DNA of 49,275 nucleotides from Clostridia bacterium (GTDB lineage Bacteria; Bacillota; Clostridia; Oscillospirales; CAG-272): contig JAFTOI010000016.1 of assembly GCA_017463865.1 (NCBI GenBank), positions 1 to 49,275 on the forward strand, read 5' to 3'. Shown one piece after another: positions 41,766 through 49,275 of the stretch (the stretch's first letter is position 1; each line of letters starts with the position of its first letter). The position numbers and the translations under genes were made by a program. The notes under the pieces were generated by a model. It was given only the letters and a program-made list of their open reading frames with translations. It ran no database searches and was not told the origin of the DNA.

Positions 41766-42842
41766 ATGCCCCCCATCATCAACGAAAAGCCACATACCGA
41801 CCTGCGCACCGCAGACTTCGCCTACGACCTCCCCCCCGAACTCATCGCCCAGCACCCCGCCGCCCGCCGCGACGAATCCCGCCTGCTGGTCGTCGACCGC
41901 GCCTCGGGCGAGCTGACCCACAAGCATTTCTACGACATCCTCGACTACCTCACCCCCGGCGATACCCTCGTTGTCAATAATTCCAAGGTCATCCCCGCCC
42001 GCCTCTACGGCCACGCCGAGGGCCGCCCCGAGGCCGCCATTGAGCTGCTTCTCCTCCGCGCCCGCGGCCTCGACCGCTGGGAAACCCTCGTCCGCCCCGG
42101 CAAACGCGCACGCCTCGGCATGCGCATGACCTTCGGCGAAGGCATCCTCACCGCTGAGGTCGAGGACATCGTCGAGGAGGGCAATCGCATCGTCCGTTTC
42201 GACTACGACCACAGCCGCTATGCCAACGTCTACGAGATCCTCCACGAGATCGGCCTCATGCCCCTCCCCCCCTACATCACCGAGCAACTGGGCGATAACT
42301 CCCGCTACCAGACCGTCTACGCCCGCGAGGAAGGCTCCGCCGCCGCCCCCACTGCCGGCCTGCACTTCACCCCCGAGCTGCTGGCCAGGATCGAGCAGAA
42401 GGGCATCGCCGTCGCGCCGGTCATGCTGCATGTCGGCCTCGGCACCTTCCGCCCGGTCAAGGCCGACCGCGTCGACGAGCACATCATGCACACCGAATAT
42501 TTCAGTGTGAGCGAAGAGACGGCTGACCTCATCAATACCCGCCGCGCCGCCGGCGGCCGCGTCATCGCCGTCGGCACCACCTCCTGCCGCACCCTTGAGA
42601 GCGTCACCGACGACCAGGGCATCGTCCACGCCATGTCGGGTGACACCGGTATCTTCATCTTTCCCGGCTACCGCTTCAAGGCGGTCGATGCCCTCATCAC
42701 CAACTTCCACCTGCCCGAGAGCACCCTGCTCATGCTCGTCTCCGCCTTCTACGACCGTGAAAAGATGCTCGAGGTCTACCGCACGGCGGTGGAGGAGAAG
42801 TATCGGTTCTTCTCGTTCGGGGATGCGATGCTGATTAAGTGA
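41766..42842 (+). CDS. queA: S-adenosylmethionine:tRNA ribosyltransferase-isomerase
   Basis: Forms epoxyqueuosine on tRNA from the preQ1 base, using SAM as ribose donor. 358 residues. Seen: [74 protein letters not shown] and [14 protein letters not shown]-type motifs, and the C-terminal [17 protein letters not shown] chose ATG 41766, nine bases after GGAG; GTG 41757 is too close to it. No queuosine-type riboswitch was found in its short leader. A QueG-like gene lies at 7354-8175. Confidence 0.97.
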   Translation: MPPIINEKPHTDLRTADFAYDLPPELIAQHPAARRDESRLLVVDRASGELTHKHFYDILDYLTPGDTLVVNNSKVIPARLYGHAEGRPEAAIELLLLRARGLDRWETLVRPGKRARLGMRMTFGEGILTAEVEDIVEEGNRIVRFDYDHSRYANVYEILHEIGLMPLPPYITEQLGDNSRYQTVYAREEGSAAAPTAGLHFTPELLARIEQKGIAVAPVMLHVGLGTFRPVKADRVDEHIMHTEYFSVSEETADLINTRRAAGGRVIAVGTTSCRTLESVTDDQGIVHAMSGDTGIFIFPGYRFKAVDALITNFHLPESTLLMLVSAFYDREKMLEVYRTAVEEKYRFFSFGDAMLIK

Positions 42843-42851
42843 CGCGCATAA

Positions 42852-42884
42852 ATTGTTGACAATATGTGCATTGTATGCTATACT
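42852..42884 (+). promoter_or_regulatory. Promoter and likely operator of the dinJ/yafQ-like pair
   Basis: TTGACA (42856-42861), 17-base spacer, TATACT (42879-42884). ATTGT-TG-ACAAT (42852-42863) is a perfect dyad over the -35, and another ATTGT (42870-42874) lies in the spacer, so ACAAT/ATTGT half-sites could bind the antitoxin complex. Confidence 0.75.
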
Positions 42885-42906
42885 ATCCTTGAAAGGAGGG
42901 AGCAAT

Positions 42907-43173
42907 ATGGCAAAGGTATCGACCAATATCAGCATTGACGCGGAGATCAAAGCGCAGGCACAGGAGCTGTTTGCCGATTTCGGCATGGATCTGTCAACTG
43001 CAATCAATATTTTTCTGCGGCAGGCTGTGCGCGAAAATGCCATCCCGTTTGCGATCTCGCGTGATGTGCCGAACGCTGTGACACAGGACGCAATCGAGGC
43101 GGCAGAACGGGGTGAGGAAACATTTGGCCCGTTTGACAGCGTATCTGCACTGATGGAGGCGCTTAATGCTTAA
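42907..43173 (+). CDS. RelB/DinJ-family antitoxin
   Basis: 88 residues. The N-terminal ribbon-helix-helix motif (about 1-45, VSTNISIDAEIKAQAQELFADFGMDLSTAINIFLRQA) and the C-terminal toxin-binding tail (PNAVTQDAIEAAERGE...FDSVSALMEALNA) are typical of DinJ. It binds and neutralises the YafQ-like toxin and autorepresses. ATG 42907 follows GAAAGGAGGG; the toxin gene overlaps its end by eight bases. Confidence 0.93.
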   Translation: MAKVSTNISIDAEIKAQAQELFADFGMDLSTAINIFLRQAVRENAIPFAISRDVPNAVTQDAIEAAERGEETFGPFDSVSALMEALNA

Positions 43174-43444
43174 GCTCGAATTCGGCGCGCAGTTCAAGAA
43201 GGACTATAAGCTGGCATTGAAGCGCGGCTGCGATCCAAAAAAGTTGGAAACGGTTATTACCATGCTGGCAAACGAGCAGCCTCTTCCGGAGATGTATCGT
43301 GACCACGCATTGGTCAATTCGCGCAATTACAAGGATGTGCGGGAATGTCACATCGAGCCGTATTGGCTGCTGGTGTATCAGGTGGTTCGGAATACGCTGA
43401 TCCTGAGACTGATCCGTACCGGTACGCACAGCGACCTGTTTTGA
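43166..43444 (+). CDS. YafQ-family mRNA interferase toxin (altered active site)
   Basis: 92 residues. Fits YafQ/RelE: FGAQFKKDYKLALKRG at the start, RDHALVNSRNYKDVRECHIEPYWLLVYQV and the end RTGTHSDLF. His47 (for YafQ His50), His62 (His63), His87 and Phe92 (Phe91) are kept, but the family Asp67 in HIEPDW is Tyr66 here. This Asp is a catalytic residue of E. coli YafQ, so the toxin may be weakened. ATG overlaps dinJ. Target mRNA cleavage at the ribosome is family knowledge. Confidence 0.9.
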   Translation: MLKLEFGAQFKKDYKLALKRGCDPKKLETVITMLANEQPLPEMYRDHALVNSRNYKDVRECHIEPYWLLVYQVVRNTLILRLIRTGTHSDLF

Positions 43445-43463
43445 CGCATAAAGGAGACGACCT

Positions 43464-43730
43464 ATGACCATTCGCTATACCAAAGATGCGCTGAAGTTCC
43501 TCAGCAAGCTCGATAAAAGACCGTCGGACGTATCCGCGCTGCAATCGATGGACTGACAAAGACGCCGCCGGAAGGGGACATCAAGCCATTGCAAGGATCG
43601 GCGGATGGCCGTAAACGGCTGCGTGTCGGGGCATATCGTGTGATTTACAAGTATGATGTTGATACGGGAATGAACATTGAGATCCTGCTTATTCTTTATA
43701 TTTGGAAATCGCGGAGATATTTACAAATAA
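43464..43730 (+). pseudogene. RelE/ParE-type toxin, broken by two frameshifts
   Basis: Begins MTIRYTKDALKFLSKLDK behind AGGAGA, then stops early. One base is missing near 43515-43518: restoring it gives LDKQTVGRIRAAIDGLTK. Then TPPEGDIKPLQGSADGRKRLRVGAYRVIYKYD continues in another frame, with a second change near 43701-43703 (one extra T) that, undone, gives ILLILYIGNRGDIYK and a stop at 43728-43730. An intact ancestor of about 88 residues is clear. Two lesions with opposite sign imply decay, not a single read error. Confidence 0.85.
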
Positions 43731-43748
43731 ACGAAAGGAGTCGCAATT

Positions 43749-43967
43749 ATGTCGGAAATCGCAATGGAAGCGGCACGTTTGCTCAATCTTCTGCCTGAGG
43801 CGGATCAGACGTTTGCCTATGAATTCATCAAAAAACTTGTTTTGGCCTGGGATCCTGATTACACCAAGCTGACAGCAGCTGAGGCAGCGCATTTGGATGC
43901 GGCTGAGGCGAGCGGTTTCGTTGACGCGGCTGACATCGACTGGGATAATCTGGACAAAATCGATTGA
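43749..43967 (+). CDS. Small protein, likely partner antitoxin of the broken RelE-type toxin
   Basis: 72 residues, acidic, with an N-terminal helix IAMEAARLLNLLPEADQTFAYEFIKKLVLAWDPDYTKLTAAE and a C-terminal ASGFVDAADIDWDNL. I recall this pattern from antitoxins encoded beside RelE/ParE toxins in Clostridia, but this is recognition only. ATG 43749 is preceded by AAAGGAG and lies 18 bases after the toxin stop. It is intact while its toxin is not. Confidence 0.7.
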   Translation: MSEIAMEAARLLNLLPEADQTFAYEFIKKLVLAWDPDYTKLTAAEAAHLDAAEASGFVDAADIDWDNLDKID

Positions 43968-43984
43968 CCTCAAGGAGCCTCCAC

Positions 43985-44935
43985 ATGAAACCACGCATTC
44001 TCTGCGTCGTCGGCCCGACGGCGAGCGGCAAGAGCGGCCTCGCCATTGCACTCGCGGTTCGGCTCGGCGGCGAGATCATTTCCTGCGACTCGATGCAGAT
44101 CTATCGCGCGATGGACATCGGCACGGCGAAGGCGACCGAGGCTGAGCGGGCGGCGGTGCCGCATCATCTGCTCGACCTCGTCACGCCTGATGTGCCCTTT
44201 TCGGCCGCCGATTTTGTCACGGCGGCGCAGGCGGCCATCGCCGACATCACGGCGCGTGGGCGTCTGCCCATCCTCTGCGGTGGGACGGGGCTGTATCTCG
44301 ACAGCCTGCTCCGCCCCACTGCCTATGCCGCGCCGCCCCCAGATCCGGCGCTGCGCGCCGCGCTGGCGGCAGACCTTGCTGCCGAGGGCGCCGAGGCGAT
44401 GCACGCCCGGCTGGCCGCCCTCGATCCGGCGGCGGCTGAGGCCATCCACCCCAACAACACCAAGCGCGTCCTGCGCGCCATCGAGATCTGCCTCAGCGCC
44501 GGCACGACCAAGAGTGCGCTCGATGCCGCGTCGGTGGTGGGCGAGTGCCCCTACGACGCCTGTGTGATCGGCCTGCGCTGGCCGCGCGAGCAGCTCAATG
44601 CTCGTATCGACGAGCGGGTGGATGCCATGCTGGCCGAGGGGCTTGTCGAGGAGACGGCACGGCTGCTCGAAGCCGGTTACCTCGCCCCCGGCACGACGGC
44701 GGGACAGGCCATCGGCTACAAGGAGATCGTCCCCTATCTGCGGGGCGAGGAGCCGCTGGCCGTCTCGGCCGAGCGGCTGAAGATCGCGACCCACCGTTAC
44801 GCCAAGCGGCAGATGACCTGGTTCGGTGCGAAGGATTATGTCGAATGGATCGACTGCGCCGGGCGAAAATTTGAAGAGATTGTAAACATTGCCGCCGAGT
44901 GCTACACCGGCAGGGCAGAATGTGGTATAATATAA
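43985..44935 (+). CDS. miaA: tRNA dimethylallyltransferase
   Basis: Adds the dimethylallyl group to A37 of tRNAs reading UNN codons. 316 residues. Seen: P-loop GPTASGKS (10-17), DSMQIYRAMDIGTAKAT, GGTGLYLDSLL, HPNNTKRVLRAIEI, QAIGYKEIVPYL, and YAKRQMTWFGAK. ATG 43985 follows AAGGAG; an in-frame ATG at 43964 lacks a ribosome site and would overlap the upstream gene. Confidence 0.97.
   Translation: MKPRILCVVGPTASGKSGLAIALAVRLGGEIISCDSMQIYRAMDIGTAKATEAERAAVPHHLLDLVTPDVPFSAADFVTAAQAAIADITARGRLPILCGGTGLYLDSLLRPTAYAAPPPDPALRAALAADLAAEGAEAMHARLAALDPAAAEAIHPNNTKRVLRAIEICLSAGTTKSALDAASVVGECPYDACVIGLRWPREQLNARIDERVDAMLAEGLVEETARLLEAGYLAPGTTAGQAIGYKEIVPYLRGEEPLAVSAERLKIATHRYAKRQMTWFGAKDYVEWIDCAGRKFEEIVNIAAECYTGRAECGII
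44923..44931 (+). promoter_or_regulatory. Extended -10 promoter of the adaptor/sepF cluster
   Basis: TGGTATAAT inside the last codons of miaA; the -35 region is weak. It lies about 32 bases ahead of the HlyD-like ATG. Confidence 0.55.
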
Positions 44936-44962
44936 AGAAATCACGGCAGGGGAGGGCAGGGC

Positions 44963-46216
44963 ATGAAGATCGGACTTGACACCAAATATCTGCGTACCGT
45001 GCTGGCCTATTTTCTCACCGCCTGCGCGGCGCTTCTGCTCATTTTCTACTTCTGCTATCACCTCTTCAACGGCTTTTCCGCCGGGGTGCAGACCCAGCTG
45101 GCGACCTCGGCCGCCGAGAATGACGTTGTCTCCCTCGAGGGCTACCTGCTGCGCGACGAGACGGTCATCCGCTCGAGCCAGAGCGGGGTGGTCGACTACG
45201 CGGTCGCCGACGGCGAGCGCGTGGGCAAGGGGGCGCTGCTGGCGCAGGTCTATGCTGCCTCCGACGACGGAAGTGTCCGCCGCCGGGTCATGGCCATCGA
45301 CGAGGAACTGGCACTGCTCGACGCCTCGGCCATCGGCGAGGGTGTGGTCAGCTCCGACACCTCGGCCACCGATGAACAGATCGACGATCTTCTCTATACC
45401 ATCCGCGACAACCTCATCGACGGGCGCTATGATTACGCCCGCCGCGAGACCGACAGCCTGCTGGTGCAGCTGAACCGGCGCGAGATCATCACCGGGCAGG
45501 TGCAGAACTATACCAGCCGCATCGCGGCGCTGACTGCCGAGCGCGCGGCGCTGACAGCACGGCTGGCCGGCGGCGCGCAGACGATCCGATCGACGACGTC
45601 GGGTTACTTCTTCTACGGCGTCGACGGCTATGAGAGCATCTTCGATGCCGATCCCGGGACGCTGACTCTTGACGCCTTCGACGCCATGCGGGCCGCCGAG
45701 CCGACTGCGTCGGACGCGGCGGTGGGCAAGCTGGTGAACGGCTATGTCTGGTATCTGGCCGTGCCGGTCGGGAAGGCGGAGCTTGACCCCTTCACTGAGG
45801 GCGAGACCTATACGGTCGCCTTCCCCTACAATTACGACATCACGCTCGACATGACGTTGGAGCGCGTGCTGACCGAGATTGACCGCGAGGACGCTTTGCT
45901 GATCCTCTCGGCCGGGGCGATGCCCGAGGGCTTCTCCTATCTGCGCGTGCAGAATATCGAGATTACTACCCGCGTCCGGGACGGCCTGCGGGTGCCGGCT
46001 GAGGCCATCCGCGTCATCGACGGCCAGACCTGCGTCTACATCGTGCGGGGCGGCATGGTCGAGCTGCGCCGGGTCGAGATCCTGCTCGAGCGGGAGGGCG
46101 ACTGCATCGTCGCCGCCGGCCTTGAAGCCGGCGAGGACGAGACTCCCTACCTCGCGCTCTACGACGAGGTCATCACGGCGGGGAAGGGGCTTTACGAGGG
46201 AAAGGTACTCACTTAA
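44963..46216 (+). CDS. HlyD-like membrane-fusion/adaptor protein
   Basis: 417 residues: one N-terminal membrane segment (about 12-34), then an outside half with a biotinyl-lipoyl-like half motif (SSQSGVVDYAVADGERVGKGALLAQVYA), a helical stretch (about 110-200) and a second half motif ending IRVIDGQTCVYIVRGGMVELRRVEILL. This is the periplasmic-adaptor layout, although the cell has one membrane. No pump gene is beside it. In Clostridia this gene type sits ahead of yggS-sepF (recollection), suggesting a link to cell division or envelope. ATG 44963 behind GGAGG. Confidence 0.85.
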   Translation: MKIGLDTKYLRTVLAYFLTACAALLLIFYFCYHLFNGFSAGVQTQLATSAAENDVVSLEGYLLRDETVIRSSQSGVVDYAVADGERVGKGALLAQVYAASDDGSVRRRVMAIDEELALLDASAIGEGVVSSDTSATDEQIDDLLYTIRDNLIDGRYDYARRETDSLLVQLNRREIITGQVQNYTSRIAALTAERAALTARLAGGAQTIRSTTSGYFFYGVDGYESIFDADPGTLTLDAFDAMRAAEPTASDAAVGKLVNGYVWYLAVPVGKAELDPFTEGETYTVAFPYNYDITLDMTLERVLTEIDREDALLILSAGAMPEGFSYLRVQNIEITTRVRDGLRVPAEAIRVIDGQTCVYIVRGGMVELRRVEILLEREGDCIVAAGLEAGEDETPYLALYDEVITAGKGLYEGKVLT

Positions 46217-46229
46217 AGAGGATACACAT

Positions 46230-46937
46230 ATGGATTATACCTATCTGGAAGAAAATTTCAACGCCGTCTATGCCGAGATGGCGGCGGCGAAGTCCGTGGC
46301 CGATCGGGCGGATGACATCCTGCTTGTGGCGGCGGCAAAGTCGGCGACGGCAGATCAGCTCACCTACGCGCACGAGCACCTCGGCCTGACCGACATCGGC
46401 GAGAATCGGGTGCAGCAGCTGCTCGAGCACTGGGAGGCTGTACCCCGCAGCCTGCGCTTTCATTTCATCGGCTCGCTGCAGACCAACAAGGTCAAATACA
46501 TCATCGACAAGGTGACCATGATCCACTCGCTGGACAGTGACCGCCTCGCGGCCGAGATCGAGCGGCAGGCGGCAAAACGGGACATCTCGATGGACGTTCT
46601 GGTCGAGATCAACTCGGGCCGTGAGCCGAACAAGACCGGCATCTGGCCGGAGGAGGCGGCGGATTTTTGCCAGCATTTGGATGCTTACCCCCACCTCAGA
46701 CTGCGCGGATTCATGACAATGGCCCCAAAATGCGAAAAAAATGAAGAATTTTGCAAATATTTTGAAGAAACTTCGGCTTTGGCGCTTGACATTTGGCAAA
46801 AAAAATTAGATAATATAGATAAGCCTGTTTTATCGATGGGCATGAGCGAGAGCTTTGCGGCCGCGATCACGTCGGGCGCGACGATCGTCCGCGTCGGCCG
46901 GCGGCTCTTCGCACAACCTGACACCGTTACACATTGA
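46230..46937 (+). CDS. YggS-family PLP homeostasis protein
   Basis: 235 residues, alanine-racemase-like TIM barrel that binds pyridoxal phosphate and buffers its level. Lys37 in LLVAAAKSA is the PLP lysine; DIGENRVQQ, FHFIGSLQTNKVKYI, INSGREPNKTGI, GFMTMAPK and SMGMSESFAAAITSGATIVRVGRRLF are the family motifs. ATG 46230 behind AGAGGA. The gene contains an AT-rich patch (46725-46835) unlike the rest. Confidence 0.95.
   Translation: MDYTYLEENFNAVYAEMAAAKSVADRADDILLVAAAKSATADQLTYAHEHLGLTDIGENRVQQLLEHWEAVPRSLRFHFIGSLQTNKVKYIIDKVTMIHSLDSDRLAAEIERQAAKRDISMDVLVEINSGREPNKTGIWPEEAADFCQHLDAYPHLRLRGFMTMAPKCEKNEEFCKYFEETSALALDIWQKKLDNIDKPVLSMGMSESFAAAITSGATIVRVGRRLFAQPDTVTH
46786..46814 (+). promoter_or_regulatory. 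Internal promoter in yggS, probably for sepF
   Basis: TTGACA (46786-46791), 17-base spacer, GATAAT (46809-46814) within an AT-rich patch of yggS, 154 bases ahead of sepF. Confidence 0.6.
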
Positions 46938-46967
46938 ATTGATTTAGAATAAACCGGAGGATACAAC

Positions 46968-47525
46968 ATGGGAATGTTTGATAAGCTCAAGAACAAGGTG
47001 ACTAACAACAACGACTATAACGAGGGCTACGACGACGATTACTACGGCGGCTTCGATCAGGGCTATGACGAGCCGCAGCAGCAGCCGCAGCCCGAGCAGA
47101 ACATGGGCTACGATCAGCAGGGCTACGGCATGGGCCAGCAGATGAACGCACAGCCGATGGGCAATCCCGCGCCCATGGGCGGCGGCATGGCACTGTCCGG
47201 CTCGGCCATCGAGCTGAAGGTCGTCAAGCCCACCGAGTTCAAGAACGCCTCGCAGATCGCCGACCACCTGCTCAACCGCCGCACCGTCGTCCTCAACCTC
47301 GAGGCGACCGACAAGGAGAATGCCCGCCGCCTCATCGACTTCCTGACCGGCGTTGCCTACTCCATCGACGGCCAGATCAAGCGCGTCGCCAACAATGCCT
47401 ATGTCATCACCCCCAACAATGTTGACATCAGCGGCGACCAGATGCGCCGCCCGCAGCAGCAGGCACAGCCTCAGCCCCAGCCTCAGCAGGCCCAGGGCGA
47501 GGAGTACTACTCCGACCTCGCGTAA
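46968..47525 (+). CDS. sepF: Cell division protein SepF
   Basis: 185 residues. N-terminal amphipathic MGMFDKLKNKV membrane helix, an acidic Tyr/Gln/Gly-rich linker (about 16-75), the SepF core (about 80-150, IELKVVKPTEFKNASQIADHLLNRRTVVLNLEATDKENARRLIDFLTG), then a Pro/Gln-rich tail of about 25 residues that is unusual for the family. SepF tethers FtsZ to the membrane. ATG 46968 behind GGAGG. Confidence 0.96.
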   Translation: MGMFDKLKNKVTNNNDYNEGYDDDYYGGFDQGYDEPQQQPQPEQNMGYDQQGYGMGQQMNAQPMGNPAPMGGGMALSGSAIELKVVKPTEFKNASQIADHLLNRRTVVLNLEATDKENARRLIDFLTGVAYSIDGQIKRVANNAYVITPNNVDISGDQMRRPQQQAQPQPQPQQAQGEEYYSDLA

Positions 47526-47613
47526 GCGCTGTCGACCCATCCATTACGATGTCGGTTACGCCCGAATTTTGGGTGTAGCTTTGTTTGGTGTGCCATTCGA
47601 CCGATCGACAAAA

Positions 47614-47652
47614 CCGGCAGCCGCAGCCGACACATGCCGCTGCCGGCCTTTT
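47614..47652 (+). terminator. Possible terminator between sepF and yggT
   Basis: CCGGCAGC (47614-47621) pairs with GCTGCCGG (47639-47646) and is followed by CCTTTTG. The U-run is short, so it may be an attenuator rather than a full stop. Confidence 0.5.
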
Positions 47653-47689
47653 GCCGTCCGTGCGCGCGCACCCCGGAAAGGATCTTTTC

Positions 47690-47968
47690 TTGTCTGAATT
47701 TTTCTATGTTCTGGCCACCTTCGTCGACGTGCTGCTGGCGGTGCTCTATTTCGCGATCTTTGTTCGCGTGATCCTGTCCTGGCTGCCGCTGGACGAGGAC
47801 GGCCCCTTCGTTTCGTTTGTTTATCTGGTCACCGACCCGATTATTCTGCCTATCCGCGCGCTGCTCGACCGCACGGGGCTCTTCGAGAACTCGCCCCTCG
47901 ATTTCTCGACCCTCATCGCGATGGTCGTGCTGATGCTGCTGCAGGCCGTGGTCGGCATGTTCAGCTGA
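47690..47968 (+). CDS. yggT: YggT-family membrane protein
   Basis: 92 residues with two hydrophobic segments (about 5-30 and 65-90), FVRVILSWLP and FVYLVTDPIILPIRALLDRTG, the characteristic YggT signature. The family is linked to division and envelope clusters, role unclear. TTG start at 47690 behind AAAGGA; no ATG is usable. The ylmH ATG overlaps its stop codon (TGATG). Confidence 0.88.
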   Translation: MSEFFYVLATFVDVLLAVLYFAIFVRVILSWLPLDEDGPFVSFVYLVTDPIILPIRALLDRTGLFENSPLDFSTLIAMVVLMLLQAVVGMFS

Positions 47969-48765
47969 TGGAGGCGCGCGACGAGGCGCTCTTCCGCGCC
48001 CGACTGGCCGAGCTTGACGGGCGGGCCGGGCAGGGAAGCCTCAGCTTCACCCGCTACCTCACCCCGCATGAGTTGGCCGTCGCCCGCACCATCCCCGGGC
48101 GTTCCACCCGCTTTGTCTGGGGCGGCTGGCCGGACGCTGAGCGGAAGCGCATCTTCTTCGTTCCCGATTACGCCGGCGAGCCGGAGGCCGACACGGCCGA
48201 GGGCTGGCTCGAGCTGCTCGCGCCCTTCTTCGGGGACGAGATCGCCGACGCCGTCACCCGCGTGCGCATCACGGGCAGCGGATACCGCGTGCTGAACCAT
48301 CGCGATTACCTCGGCTCGATCCTCGCGCTGGGGCTTGAGCGGTCGGCGCTGGGGGACATCGTCATCATTGACGACTACTCCGCCGCCCTTTTCTGCGACG
48401 CCCGCATCGCCGATTACCTCTCCACCACCCTCGAGCGCATCGGCGCCGACAAGGTGAAGATCGTGCGGGACGACAGCGGCGCGCCCCTGCCGCTGCGGGC
48501 CACGCGGCCCATTCACGATACCATCGCCTCCCCCCGCCTCGACTGCGTGGTGGCGGCGCTGACCAACCTTGCCCGGGAGAAGGCGCAGACGATGATCCGC
48601 GCCGGTGAGGTGGAGGTCAATTTTTTCCCCGAGACACGCACCGACGCCGAGGTGCGCGAGGGCGACATGCTCTCGCTGCGCGGCTGCGGGCGCTTCGTGG
48701 TCCGCGCCTTTGACGGCGAGACCCGGCGCGGGCGGCTGCGGCTGCTTGCCGAACAGTATGTATAA
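47968..48765 (+). CDS. ylmH: YlmH-family S4-domain RNA-binding protein
   Basis: 265 residues. N-terminal region with FTRYLTPHELAVARTI, YRVLNHRDYLGSILALGLERSALGDIVI, and C-terminal S4 domain (about 185-255, RLDCVVAALTNLAREKAQTMIRAGEVEVNF...VREGDMLSLRGCGRFVV). YlmH-type proteins bind rRNA/tRNA on stalled 50S subunits in ribosome quality control (known for the family). It overlaps yggT and precedes divIVA. Confidence 0.93.
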   Translation: MEARDEALFRARLAELDGRAGQGSLSFTRYLTPHELAVARTIPGRSTRFVWGGWPDAERKRIFFVPDYAGEPEADTAEGWLELLAPFFGDEIADAVTRVRITGSGYRVLNHRDYLGSILALGLERSALGDIVIIDDYSAALFCDARIADYLSTTLERIGADKVKIVRDDSGAPLPLRATRPIHDTIASPRLDCVVAALTNLAREKAQTMIRAGEVEVNFFPETRTDAEVREGDMLSLRGCGRFVVRAFDGETRRGRLRLLAEQYV

Positions 48766-48789
48766 ACCAAGAGGAAGGAAGGTGCTCGT

Positions 48790-49275
48790 GTGAACAGCAT
48801 TACCGAGTTCAAGCGCGAATTTTCGCGCACCATGCGCGGATACACCCCCGAGGAGGTCGACGCGGCCATTGAGATGCTGGTCTCGTACGGCGCGGAGCTG
48901 GAGTCGGCCAACGCCGAGTTCGCCGAGGTCAACGACGAGCTGATCGCCGAAAATGATAAGCTGGCTGCCGAAAACGCGCAGCTGACCGCCGATCTGACTG
49001 CCGCGCAGAACGAGCTGGCCGCCTTCCGCGAAAAGGTGGGCGAGGCCAAGAGCCTCATCGCCGAGGCCCGCCGCGCCGCTGAACAGCTGCGCACCGAAGC
49101 CGAGGCCGAGGCCGCCCAGATCCGTGACGACCGCGCCGCCGATATCGAGCGCGCGCTGGCCGAGCAGACCGCCCGTTGCGCAGCCGAGGAGAAGCGCTAT
49201 GCCGCCCTCTGCCGCAAAACAAGCACGCTTGTCGGGGCCGTCCGCGCACTTTACACCGAGCAGATGCCCGCCATC
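48790..49275 (+). CDS. divIVA: DivIVA-family protein (partial, right end off the window)
   Basis: 162 codons are visible. Start is a GTG at 48790 behind AAGGAAGG. The N-terminal module FKREFSRTMRGYTPEEVDAAIEML carries the membrane-curvature-sensing motif, and a long Ala/Glu-rich coiled coil follows (about 40-150). DivIVA marks poles and septa and recruits division and wall factors. It closes the yggS-sepF-yggT-ylmH cluster, as in other Firmicutes; the C-terminus is missing. Confidence 0.9.
   Translation, partial: MNSITEFKREFSRTMRGYTPEEVDAAIEMLVSYGAELESANAEFAEVNDELIAENDKLAAENAQLTADLTAAQNELAAFREKVGEAKSLIAEARRAAEQLRTEAEAEAAQIRDDRAADIERALAEQTARCAAEEKRYAALCRKTSTLVGAVRALYTEQMPAI

Overview
The window is a GC-rich chromosomal segment from a Gram-positive (monoderm) Clostridia-type Firmicute. 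A gut Oscillospirales/Ruminococcaceae-like lineage is my best guess from gene content, not proven. Supporting signs are AddAB instead of RecBCD, SepF/YlmH/DivIVA division genes, a class B sortase, a lysine riboswitch in front of dapA-dapB, strong AGGAGG ribosome binding sites, and consensus SigA promoters with 17-base spacers. Third codon positions are mostly G or C, so long antisense open frames abound; I treated them as shadows. No rRNA, tRNA, CRISPR array, prophage, transposase or origin was seen.

Layout. 1-8175 (minus): an operon of a short QueG-like Fe-S protein, an unknown membrane protein, mgsA, addB and addA (addA runs off the left edge). 8431-15760 (plus): HtrA protease, OmpR-type response regulator, histidine kinase, class B sortase, rlmA-like rRNA methyltransferase, a polyprenyl-phosphate-type glycosyltransferase and a small methyltransferase. 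This looks like an envelope-stress and surface locus. 15992-22403 (minus): uvrA, a CPBP membrane protease, uvrB and radC, a repair block. 22694-25621 (plus): gpmI and an ArsB/NhaD-type transporter. 25787-30278 (minus): an ABC transporter pair and an ECF sigma/anti-sigma-like pair.

30390-37706 (minus): a seven-gene operon starts with a membrane-anchored XRE regulator and ends with an Lhr-like helicase. A P-loop ATPase lies just upstream under its own promoter. The helicase and ATPase resemble the BrxHI/BrxD pair of BREX-type loci, but none of the other BREX parts are present. 38153-39180 (plus): nrdR and an acetyltransferase. 39490-41181 (minus): dapB and dapA behind a lysine riboswitch with its terminator. 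41766-44935 (plus): queA, a DinJ/YafQ toxin-antitoxin pair, a frameshifted RelE-type toxin with an intact small partner gene, and miaA. 44963-end (plus): an HlyD-like adaptor, the YggS PLP protein, sepF, yggT, ylmH and divIVA (cut by the right edge), a classic division cluster.

The most striking non-coding signal is a family of four intergenic hairpins between 36.2 and 41.7 kb. All share an identical 19-base loop, but each has a different purine/pyrimidine stem that is still fully self-complementary. Two copies sit head to head beside the BrxD-like gene and are surrounded by further GC-rich hairpins. At least three other palindromic repeat families occur between genes.
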